Assembly: GCF_030758415.1 (NCBI RefSeq)
Contig: NZ_CP132334.1
Location: 3,353,278-3,417,277 of the forward strand
Reading direction: 5' to 3'
Length of the DNA stretch: 64,000 bases
DNA from: Parvularcula sp. IMCC14364
GTDB taxonomy: Bacteria > Pseudomonadota > Alphaproteobacteria > Caulobacterales > Parvularculaceae
Below, piece after piece: positions 36,528 to 43,593 of this stretch. The notes beneath the pieces are model-generated. The model was not told the DNA's origin. It made no database searches and saw nothing but the letters and a program-made list of their open reading frames with translations. The position numbers and the translations under genes are program-made. Every line of letters begins with the position of its first letter. Position 1 is the first letter of the stretch.

Positions 36528-36706
36528 ATGAGAAAGTCGAGATTTACTGAGGAACAGATCATCGCGATCCTTAATGAACAGCAGCGCGGTTTGGCGACGT
36601 CAGAGGTCTGCCGCAAGCACGGTGTCAGCCCGGCTAGTTTTTATAAATGGAAAGCGAAGTTCGGCGGCATAGACGTGTCGGACGCCCGCAAGCTGAAGAC
36701 GTTGGA
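36528..36706 (+). pseudogene. Truncated IS3-family OrfA transposase
   Basis: The frame encodes the helix-turn-helix half of OrfA (KSRFTEEQIIAILNEQQRG, then SEVCRKHGVSPASFYKWKAKFGG) and leaves the family after DARKLKTLE; no OrfB or second end follows. A possible left end with TGACGTGAGCCCC lies at about 36470. It interrupts the tail of a short hydrophobic frame starting at 36398. It is a relic, different from the IS3 element at 41515. Confidence 0.8.
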
Positions 36707-36716
36707 GACCATTTAA

Positions 36717-37049
36717 TGACTTTCTGGTTGTTCAAGACAGAGGAAAGGGGAATATTCCAGGTCATCAGTGGGCGTCTCGAAATCATACTAACGATCTTGT
36801 ACCGCTTTGGGCGATCGGTGCCCGTGGAGATAGATTCAAAGAGTTTGTTCAAACTGATACGAAAGCTCAAAAATTATGGGGTCAAGAATACGGATAGAAT
36901 GGTAACTATGTAGATAACACAATGGTGTTTGGTGTAATGGAGACCGCATTAAGACGATAATTTTATAGTGCTTCATAGTATCCAGTGTGTTTTGACTTTC
37001 TACCTGACACGCGCTTGCGCCAACAACGATAAGATGAAGGTGTTAGGCA
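36717..37049. other. AT-rich stretch without a confident gene
   Basis: An open frame from ATG 36716 to 36913 (65 residues, MTFWLFKTEERG...) has no recognised family and no convincing ribosome site. The rest, up to the end of the TIGR03643 gene on the other strand, shows no gene or clear hairpin. Confidence 0.4.
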
Positions 37050-37250
37050 TCAACGCATCAACTTTTTCACTTCGGCCTCGGTTAGGCCAGTCTGGATCCG
37101 TATAGAATCAAAAGAAGTATTGTCTTGCCATGCTAATTCTATGATTTCCGACTCTTCAGTACTTGATCGAATTACCATGCTAATCTCTAAAGTTGAACGG
37201 TGAGCATTGAAACTGTGTATAGAGGCGAAAGGGCTATTGTTCTCTGACAT
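37050..37250 (-). CDS. TIGR03643-family small protein, shortened C-terminus
   Basis: 66 residues. The segment ESEIIELAWQDNTSFDSI followed by QTGLTEAEVKKLMR is the TIGR03643 signature. Relatives continue for about 20 more residues (typically ending with an LWR-type segment), but here a stop follows LMR, so the protein is truncated. It starts five bases after the stop of the FAD oxidoreductase gene. This family is commonly found beside DUF2256 and photolyase genes in marine bacteria; function unknown. Confidence 0.68.
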   Translation of the reverse strand: MSENNSPFASIHSFNAHRSTLEISMVIRSSTEESEIIELAWQDNTSFDSIRIQTGLTEAEVKKLMR

Positions 37251-37255
37251 CCAGT

Positions 37256-38236
37256 TTATCGAATGTGTTTAATAATTTCGTGAGCTATTCGCCGCCCGCT
37301 GAGAAAAGCTCCCTCGACGCGACCTCCCTCCCTCCAATCACCGCAAATGCCTATCTGATCTTCAGGTACAGAAACAGGAACTCCGTGTGGAGTATTGGCG
37401 TTCGATGCATAAAGCCAACGATGTAGCTTGCGAAATGGTGCAGTCGCTACGTTCAACCCTGTAAGGGATGAGGTGACAGTCTCCAGCGATGACTGGATCC
37501 AAGGTAAATCATACTCTTGATGTCGATTAGACCAAGTTTCGGAAGTTTGCACAACTAGTGTGCCGTATTGTTTGTGTCTACCTGGCTTGGCGCTGTTCAC
37601 TGCGATCCAACTAACGGGGTCATGATCGACGCGAAGTGTATCCCAACCAACATCAATACTTTTGTCAAACCCAAGCATAAGACTGAAGCAAGCATTCATG
37701 CGTACGTCCCCCAAAGACTGTAAAACCTTGTTTCCAGTCAGCAGAGTTGTTGCTTGCGGGGCAGGGATTGCAATCACTAGCCAGTCGAATGGATCGCTAG
37801 CCTGTTGATCGTCAAAACTCAGTATCCAACTATTGTTCACCTTTTCGATCCTGAGCACGCGATGCTCCGTATTGATGTTTAAGTCTCGAGCTAAGAATTT
37901 CGGGACTTGGTTCATCCTAGGCGTGCCAACAAAACGATCTTTTCCTGTATCTTTTTCATAAGAACCAGATTTGAGGTATTGCGCCCGTGCCGGCCACCGC
38001 TGAACTATTTCCTGGTCTATCATCGATGAAACAACTGATAGAAACTCCTCAGTCGAAGCCGTAAAATATTGAGCTCCATGATCAAATTCATGGACTCCGG
38101 CGTACCTTGTCGACATTCTTCCACCAACTCCACGCGATTTTTCAAAAATGACGACTTCTGCATAATTGCTAAGCTCTCGCGCTGCAGTAATGCCAGATAT
38201 ACCTGCACCAATTATAGCTATTCTCAATCTGGGCAC
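37256..38236 (-). CDS. NAD(P)/FAD-dependent oxidoreductase, COG3380 (renalase-like)
   Basis: 326 residues from a GTG start. A Rossmann FAD site, IAIIGAGISGITAARELS, is at residues 6-23, followed by FEKSRGVGGRMSTRY and EFDHGAQYFTA. The C-terminal GICGDWREGGRVEGAFLSGRRIA contacts FAD. This amine-oxidase-like family recurs in light-inducible gene clusters with photolyase. It lies downstream of rhodopsin and blh on the same strand. Confidence 0.86.
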   Translation of the reverse strand: MPRLRIAIIGAGISGITAARELSNYAEVVIFEKSRGVGGRMSTRYAGVHEFDHGAQYFTASTEEFLSVVSSMIDQEIVQRWPARAQYLKSGSYEKDTGKDRFVGTPRMNQVPKFLARDLNINTEHRVLRIEKVNNSWILSFDDQQASDPFDWLVIAIPAPQATTLLTGNKVLQSLGDVRMNACFSLMLGFDKSIDVGWDTLRVDHDPVSWIAVNSAKPGRHKQYGTLVVQTSETWSNRHQEYDLPWIQSSLETVTSSLTGLNVATAPFRKLHRWLYASNANTPHGVPVSVPEDQIGICGDWREGGRVEGAFLSGRRIAHEIIKHIR

Positions 38237-38292
38237 CTTTTTTAATTTTGATTTATTTCACAGTTCCCCACAGAGGGGCAATTTATGCAAAG

Positions 38293-39198
38293 TTAAGTCC
38301 GACTGTATCGTTGTTTGAATTCTATCAGACATATATGTGGCAAGCTCAGTGCGGCAAGACCAATAAATATCTGGCTTATCACGACGTCTGATACAAGACT
38401 GGATGTGAAAATACTCAGCAGTAGTGGAGTTGTAACCAAAATCGCTAGGATACTGTATAGGATTACGACCGGGTAACGGACCCGATCGGCATAGTGTGAA
38501 AAATTGTCAAGTTCTCGCGTAAAATGAAGAATGCTGTGATACGCACAAAAGTAAAATGCAAAAAATATTATTGGATGTTGTGTTGCTGCTAATACGTAGA
38601 GGCAAACAATATCAATTGCGTGAGCGCTCTTATTGAAAACAAGACTGGCGATGCTTAATATGACTGCCGCGGGACAAATAGCTCTCTGAAACTCCATGAT
38701 GATCCTAGCGTCTTCACCAGAAAGTACTGAGTATATTTGGCTAATCTGTTCCGGAAAGAAGAGGGACGGGATCGACAATAAAGTTATTCCAAATAGCATA
38801 CGCTGCAGACCGTTGTAGGTTTCTCGCCAATCACAACTGAAGTGCCATGCGGATAATAAGAGAAACAGTACAAGTGATACAACAGGTGCGAAGAGCCATA
38901 AAATAAACACAGAGATAGCTGTTGCCACATAACCCAAATGGAAAAGGGTGAAGCCCAATATTCCTTTATAAATCTGTGCTTCTTTTGAAACTAGAATATC
39001 AAGAGCCCCGTGGGGCAGGCCGATTAATACGATCAGCACCGTAATAAAAATTAGGTGATTTGTACTTAGAAGATCAATTGATCCAAATATTATCGAAAAT
39101 ATCGCGAGTTGTATTGTAATCCCTACCAGAATAAGGCGATGCACGGACGTTACTCCGTGCATCGTTTTGTTAGTGGTAACTAGCTCCTTAGAAGCCAT
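38293..39198 (-). CDS. blh: Brp/Blh-family beta-carotene 15,15'-dioxygenase
   Basis: 301 residues, polytopic. Family histidines are present in GLPHGALD (His63), SAWHFSCDW (His119), YFCAYHSILH (His221 and His225) and SLPHICLIE (His288), which coordinate the iron. Blh splits beta-carotene symmetrically into two all-trans retinals, the rhodopsin chromophore. The start lies nine bases after the rhodopsin stop, so the two form an operon. No lycopene cyclase or other crt gene is in the window, so carotene must come from elsewhere. Confidence 0.92.
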   Translation of the reverse strand: MASKELVTTNKTMHGVTSVHRLILVGITIQLAIFSIIFGSIDLLSTNHLIFITVLIVLIGLPHGALDILVSKEAQIYKGILGFTLFHLGYVATAISVFILWLFAPVVSLVLFLLLSAWHFSCDWRETYNGLQRMLFGITLLSIPSLFFPEQISQIYSVLSGEDARIIMEFQRAICPAAVILSIASLVFNKSAHAIDIVCLYVLAATQHPIIFFAFYFCAYHSILHFTRELDNFSHYADRVRYPVVILYSILAILVTTPLLLSIFTSSLVSDVVISQIFIGLAALSLPHICLIEFKQRYSRT

Positions 39199-39207
39199 GG
39201 TATGTAA

Positions 39208-39924
39208 CTAAGCTTTCGCTAACTGATTTGCGTCGTCACTCGTAGCAGCTGCCCAGATTACCACTCCAAATGCTATTTTATTTACGAAATCAGCGAGGTT
39301 ATAAATTATGTTTAGCAGGTCGATGTTTCCACCACCGGCATAGCCATAAATATATCCAAGGGGATAAATGGCCCATCCAACCGTTACAATGATGCGGAGC
39401 GCGTTAAACGCTTTCTTACTAGAAACAGTTCCAGCAGAAGCATTGATCTTGCTCGCTTCACCGGCAAAGATTTCGTAGATGATATATACCCAAGCGGCGC
39501 TTCCTAAGACAAATAAACCCCAGAGTATGCTTGAATTATCAGCGTTTACCTCGCCGAGATATCCTGCGACAAGCATAATGATCGAAGCTGCCAACAATCT
39601 CCAGAACAAACCTGCCCCTACGACCGCAATTGCAGCTAGAATTAGGTAAAATTCAACAATCTGTAGGGGAACCGTTAGAAGCCAATCAACGTATCGAAAG
39701 ACGGTTGGGCTTTCTCCTGTTTGTGCCCATACATCACGCATGTAGAAGTAGTGGATTGCTGCAATGCCCGTAACCATTGCGGCTACTGTTAACGATGTTT
39801 TCCACTTTCCAACTGCACGATCGCGTTCTACCCAGAAGAAAAAAGTAGCTGCTACCATTGCAGCCGAGATTATCCAAAACGAAACACCGACGTAATCGCT
39901 TGGATCCAACAGAAGTTCTTCCAT
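39208..39924 (-). CDS. Proteorhodopsin, light-driven H+ pump, predicted blue-absorbing
   Basis: 238 residues from ATG 39924, with AAAGGATTTGTA upstream. Seven helices. Aligned to proteorhodopsin numbering: His58 = H75, Asp80 = D97 (proton acceptor), Thr84 = T101, Gln88 = residue 105, Glu91 = E108 (proton donor) in RYVDWLLTVPLQIVEFYL, and Lys216 = K231 in ADFVNKIAFG, which binds retinal. The D-T-E set means outward H+ pumping; Gln at the tuning position means a blue-shifted maximum. A longer frame to 39975 adds no conserved residues. Confidence 0.95.
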   Translation of the reverse strand: MEELLLDPSDYVGVSFWIISAAMVAATFFFWVERDRAVGKWKTSLTVAAMVTGIAAIHYFYMRDVWAQTGESPTVFRYVDWLLTVPLQIVEFYLILAAIAVVGAGLFWRLLAASIIMLVAGYLGEVNADNSSILWGLFVLGSAAWVYIIYEIFAGEASKINASAGTVSSKKAFNALRIIVTVGWAIYPLGYIYGYAGGGNIDLLNIIYNLADFVNKIAFGVVIWAAATSDDANQLAKA

Positions 39925-39954
39925 TACAAATCCTTTCCAAACATGTATGAGCGA

Positions 39955-39982
39955 GATGTAGTTTTGAGTTTTCAAAAGTCAA
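39955..39982 (-). promoter_or_regulatory. Possible sigma-70-like promoter of rhodopsin-blh
   Basis: On the minus strand TTGACT (39982-39977) is followed after 16 bases by TACATC (39960-39955), 31 bases before the rhodopsin ATG. A TTTTGA-GTTT-TCAAAA inverted repeat (39962-39977) fills the spacer. Match to the -10 consensus is weak. Confidence 0.35.
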
Positions 39983-40073
39983 AAATATTGGTGTACAGAT
40001 ATCGCGGTGAGCATGATTTTAATAATCAATATCAATGATAGACAAATGCTACGGTTTTCCTACGTCCTGAGAA

Positions 40074-40250
40074 ATGGAACATGCAGAAAAGAACACACAT
40101 CTATTATTTGAGCTGCTCTGGCTTGAAGAGAAGTTTGAGGGTGAAATGAATATGGAAATTTCGTACGATTTATATCAGGAAATTTTACGAATTAGGTTAG
40201 GACTTAAGCCGGATAGCCTAGATGAAGCATCCACAATCAGGGCTCACTAA
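40074..40250 (+). CDS. Small 58-residue protein upstream of LOV
   Basis: 58 residues, ATG 40074 to TAA 40250, beginning MEHAEKNTHLLFELLWLEEKF and continuing with YDLYQEILRIRLGLKPDS. It is acidic, helical and ends 28 bases before the LOV start. I know no family for it. Its placement as first gene of the LOV operon, divergent from rhodopsin, and its two amphipathic helices suggest a small regulatory or partner protein. No strong ribosome site before the ATG. Confidence 0.6.
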   Translation: MEHAEKNTHLLFELLWLEEKFEGEMNMEISYDLYQEILRIRLGLKPDSLDEASTIRAH

Positions 40251-40278
40251 AAAATGCAACGCTTAGGAAGGATCAGAT

Positions 40279-40659
40279 ATGGCTATGCACAATGAACAGC
40301 TCAAAACGCTTCTTATGCCTGATGAGTTGAGTATGAGCGTGGTAATAAGCGATCCTTCGTTGCCCGATAACCCAATGATTTATGTAAGTCCAGAATTTGA
40401 GTTGCAAACTGGATACTCCTTTGCGGAAGCTGTTGGGCAAAACTGCCGTTTTCTTCAGGGCAGCGAAACCAACCCCCATGCAATCGAAGCTATTCGACAG
40501 GGTTTAAGAGCTAAAACCACATTCACAATTGATATTCTGAATTATCGTAAGGACGGAAAAAAATTCCTAAATAGACTGCGTATCCGTCCAATTTTCGGGC
40601 AAGACGGGAGCCTTTTGTACTTTGCTGGTGCTCAAAATCCAGTAGAAGAAGTGATCTGA
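40279..40659 (+). CDS. Short LOV-domain blue-light photoreceptor
   Basis: 126 residues: a stand-alone PAS/LOV core with only short flanks. Cys56 in GQNCRFLQGSETN is the photoactive cysteine that bonds flavin C4a on blue light; the flavin-contact set continues with NYRKDGKKFLNRLRIRPIF and Gln119 in YFAGAQNPV. The absence of an effector domain means output goes through partner proteins, as in the 'short LOV' class. AAGGATCAG precedes the ATG. Its stop shares a base with the ATG of the next gene. Confidence 0.95.
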   Translation: MAMHNEQLKTLLMPDELSMSVVISDPSLPDNPMIYVSPEFELQTGYSFAEAVGQNCRFLQGSETNPHAIEAIRQGLRAKTTFTIDILNYRKDGKKFLNRLRIRPIFGQDGSLLYFAGAQNPVEEVI

Positions 40660-41306
40660 TGGAAAATGGACGAATTCTTGTCATCGGCGCACGTTCCGGA
40701 ATCGGCTATGAGGTATGTAGATTTGCTTTATCACAAAACTTTCCTGTAACGGCGTTTTCGCGCTCGGCGGCGAAGATTGAAATTGAACATCCTCAACTTT
40801 CAATTGTCGAAGGTGATGCACTAAACAAAAATGATTTGTTATCAGCTATGCAAGGTTGTAACTATGTTGTGCAGTCCTTGGGTGTGCCGTTCAATATGAA
40901 GCTTCTTAGTGGTCCGGTTTCTTTATTTTCAAAATCCACAGAAGTGCTAATCCGTACAATGCAAGAATCCGGAATTCAACGCTTAGTATCAATCACAGGA
41001 TTTGGTGCTGGAGACTCAAGGAACGCGATAAACCCTCTTCAAAAACTCCCATTTATGGCAGTTTTCGGAAAGGCTTATGCTGATAAATCAAATCAGGAAG
41101 ATATGATCATAGAATCCCATTTACGTTGGACTATCGCTCGTCCCGGTGTGCTTACAAACACGAGAATGACCAAAAAATATAGGGTTTTGGTATCGCCTTC
41201 CGAATGGCGAAACGGTTGGATTTCCCGGAAGGACGTCGCGCACTTCGTGCTAAATGCGCTATCCGAAGAGAAACACGTAGGTTTGAAACCGGTATTAGTT
41301 CATTGA
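40659..41306 (+). CDS. NAD(P)-binding Rossmann (atypical SDR/NmrA-like) protein coupled to LOV
   Basis: 215 residues. VIGARSGIGYEVCRFALS at residues 8-25 binds NAD(P); VVQSLGVPF and VSITGFGAGDS follow as in SDR-a5/NmrA-like proteins, and ARPGVLT near residue 165 matches the family. The catalytic YxxxK is not obvious (YADKSNQ may be its remnant), so a redox sensor or a reductase are both possible. TGATG overlap with the LOV stop indicates coupled translation, supporting a functional pairing. Confidence 0.85.
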   Translation: MENGRILVIGARSGIGYEVCRFALSQNFPVTAFSRSAAKIEIEHPQLSIVEGDALNKNDLLSAMQGCNYVVQSLGVPFNMKLLSGPVSLFSKSTEVLIRTMQESGIQRLVSITGFGAGDSRNAINPLQKLPFMAVFGKAYADKSNQEDMIIESHLRWTIARPGVLTNTRMTKKYRVLVSPSEWRNGWISRKDVAHFVLNALSEEKHVGLKPVLVH

Positions 41307-41514
41307 AGAACTCTGTCCCCTGCCAAACTGAGCCCGGCGTGCGGCAGATGAAGCTTTAAGCACTGCATCCAGCTCACCACCGAGAACAGCGTCTGTGAGC
41401 GTCTGTAGTGTTGGCAAGAGCGCTTCTAGGTTAGCGATCTCGATTGCAGTTTTCTTGGGCGTGATCTCTAGCCACTCATGCCAGCAGTCCATGGGTATTT
41501 GGGAAGACTGCAAG
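41295..41514 (-). pseudogene. 3' fragment of a gene cut by the IS3 element
   Basis: The minus-strand frame entering from the IS end encodes about 73 residues (CWHEWLEITPKK, then NLEALLPTLQTLTDAVLGGELD). The helical pattern and terminal A-ARRA resemble the dimerisation tail of prephenate dehydrogenase, but this is a weak guess. The 5' part is absent beyond the IS, so the gene is truncated. Its 3' end overlaps the Rossmann gene by 12 bases. Confidence 0.4.
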
Positions 41515-41529
41515 TGTAAAGCCCCATTG

Positions 41530-42327
41530 TTATGGGCCATTTCTTGTTAGAGTCTCAGGCACAGGTGGACGCATATTGAGTGCCTGATGAGGCCGGATAT
41601 GATTGTACTGTCTGAGCCACCTGGTGATGACTGTTCTTGCTTGATCTATTGTATGGAACCATTCAGCATTCAGAACTTCTCTGCGTAGTGTCCCATTGAA
41701 ACGTTCATTATAACCGTTCTCCCAGGGACTGCCGGGATAAATGCGTATCGGCTTGATGCCAACCTTGCTCAGCCATTTCTGGAACGCTTCCGCTTTAAAC
41801 TCTGGGCCATTATCTGACCGAATATAGTCAGGCTTACCTCTCGCCAAGAACAATGGGTACAGCGCCTCCAGCACCTCTACATTGCCCATCCGAGGCTTCA
41901 CGGTCACGCAGAGAGCCTCTCTGGTGTATTCATCCAGCACAGTCAGCATCTTGTACTGGGTACCATTGCTGAGCTTGTCATGTACGAAGTCAATCGCCCA
42001 GACATGGTTTGGATACTTCGGACGCAGCCTGATAATCGAGCTGTCTTTATGATAGAGGCGTTTGCGTCTCTTGTGACGTTTGGGGAGTTGCAGTCCTTCT
42101 TCTCTCCACAGGCGCTCGACCTTCTTGTGATTGACTTTCCAGCCTTCAACCTGCAGCAGCTCAGTGATCTTGCGGTAGCCGTACCGACCATACTGCTTGG
42201 CCAACCTGATTAATGCCAGCCGCAGGCTGTCATCATCTTTGGGAACTGCTCGATAGTGATAGGTCGATCTGGCAAGGCCAATCGTTCTGCATGTATGCCG
42301 TTCAGACGATCCAAACTTCTTGCGCAC
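41530..42327 (-). CDS. IS3-family OrfB transposase (rve integrase core)
   Basis: About 265 residues. The HTH_21-like start and DDE integrase core are visible: WAIDFVHDKL, YIRSDNGPEFKA and ENGYNERFNGTLRREVLN give the triad. The nominal start is GTG; it is normally made by frameshift from OrfA. Confidence 0.9.
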   Translation of the reverse strand: MRKKFGSSERHTCRTIGLARSTYHYRAVPKDDDSLRLALIRLAKQYGRYGYRKITELLQVEGWKVNHKKVERLWREEGLQLPKRHKRRKRLYHKDSSIIRLRPKYPNHVWAIDFVHDKLSNGTQYKMLTVLDEYTREALCVTVKPRMGNVEVLEALYPLFLARGKPDYIRSDNGPEFKAEAFQKWLSKVGIKPIRIYPGSPWENGYNERFNGTLRREVLNAEWFHTIDQARTVITRWLRQYNHIRPHQALNMRPPVPETLTRNGP

Positions 42328-42359
42328 ATGAATGACGGCCTGACGTAGATTGGCAATCG

Positions 42360-42647
42360 TCAGACCTTGGGCTTTAAATAATCGAGACTTTCTTTGAGGA
42401 TGAGTTTGTCTAACTCAAGCTCTGCGACAATCTTCTTCAGCCGGCCGTTCTCTTTCTCCAGCCCTTTCAGTTCCTGAAGCTGTGACTTACCCATGCCGCC
42501 ATAGCGTTTGCGCCAGTTGTAATATGTCGCATCGCTGATACCTGCTGATCGACACGCCGTCTGCACGTCGCTTCCTGATGCCAGGCTCAGCTCAATCTGG
42601 CGCAACAGGTTCAATATGTCCTCGTCTGAAAATCTCTTCCTTGCCAT
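42360..42647 (-). CDS. IS3-family OrfA transposase
   Basis: 95 residues: MARKRFSDEDILNLLRQIEL, a helix-turn-helix (GISDATYYNWRKRYGG), and a leucine-rich coiled coil (QELKGLEKENGRLKKIVAEL). Belongs with OrfB of the same element. Confidence 0.9.
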   Translation of the reverse strand: MARKRFSDEDILNLLRQIELSLASGSDVQTACRSAGISDATYYNWRKRYGGMGKSQLQELKGLEKENGRLKKIVAELELDKLILKESLDYLKPKV

Positions 42648-42713
42648 CTCAATACCTCCACATTCTCATAGAATAATACGATTTAAGTGGCACAGTTATA
42701 GGGGGCTAAGACA

Positions 42714-43592
42714 GTAACCTCCTGGGGACCATCAGGCGCACCAATCTGGACAACACCAACTGTAGATATCAAACGTCAGCTCTTGTATTTCGGAACGGGT
42801 GAGAATTATTCATCCCCATCCACTAAACTAAGCGACGCTATTGTGGCAGTGAGCCTGTCTTCAGGTGAGTTTGTCTGGGGGCAACAAACAGTCACAGGTG
42901 ATGCCTGGAATGGCTCATGTGTTGTTGATGGTCCTAACTGCCCTGCAGAAGACGGACCTGATTTTGACTTCGGGGCTCCGGCTTTGCTGGTTACAGGCCA
43001 TGACGGTAAAGACGTAATTGTCGCGGGGCAGAAGTCGGGCATGGTTTTTGGTCTTGATCCGGATAATGAAGGTAACGTTCTGTGGTCTCAGCGTGCCGGT
43101 ATGGGCGGTTATAACGGGGGTGTTCACTGGGGCATGGCCAGTGACGGGAAAGTTGTGCATGTGGGTATTGCTGATACACCCGGCCATCACATGACCACCG
43201 GACCAGCAAGGCAAGGAGTGCACACCTACCGCGTTGAAGATGGCGCGGAAGTCTGGAGTGTGGTCGAACCTCCGTTCTGTGACAGGCCGGAGCGGCGCTG
43301 TCAGATAGCGATTTCTGCGGCTGTTACCGCTACACCTGATATCGTGTTTGCTGGTGCGTTGAATGGCCTGTTGAATGTCCATGCTGCAGACAGCGGTGAG
43401 CTTTTGTGGCGCTACGACACGAATGTTGCCTTCGATACTGTCAATGGCGTTGACGCAAAAGGCGGTTCGATTGACGCAACAGGGCCGGTCGTTCTGGACG
43501 ATATGGTGGTTATCAATTCAGGGTATGATAAATTTGGCAATATTTCAGGTAACGTTCTACTCGCTTTTGGCCTTGCGGATGAGGGGGAATAA
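42714..43592 (+). pseudogene. PQQ-type (polyvinyl-alcohol-dehydrogenase-like) dehydrogenase, N-terminus deleted
   Basis: The frame opens at the IS edge (VTSWGPSGAPIWTTPTVD) and runs to 43592, giving about 292 residues of a beta-propeller: LYFGTGENYSSPSTKLSDAI, IVAGQKSGMVFGLDP and ALNGLLNVHAADSGELLWRYDT. These match the C-terminal half of PQQ-binding PVA dehydrogenases. The N-terminal half, usually with signal peptide and cytochrome, is missing beyond the IS. Confidence 0.75.
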
Positions 43593-43593
43593 G

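Larger units (their letters stand above)
41515..42713 (-). mobile_element. IS3-family (IS407-like) insertion sequence
   Basis: About 1199 bp with imperfect inverted ends TGTAAAGCCCC (left) and TGTCTTAGCCCCC (right, as complement). OrfA and OrfB are both full length. The flanking four bases differ (CAAG left, GTAA right), so no target duplication remains; this and the truncated genes on both sides point to deletion or rearrangement at the element. Confidence 0.87.

Noticed and set aside
31009..42713. Integrase-driven island with att repeats
   Set aside because: I looked for an integrase and for a repeat of the tRNA 3' end near the IS3 element and the broken tetR and found neither, so only position next to the tRNA supports tRNA-site entry.
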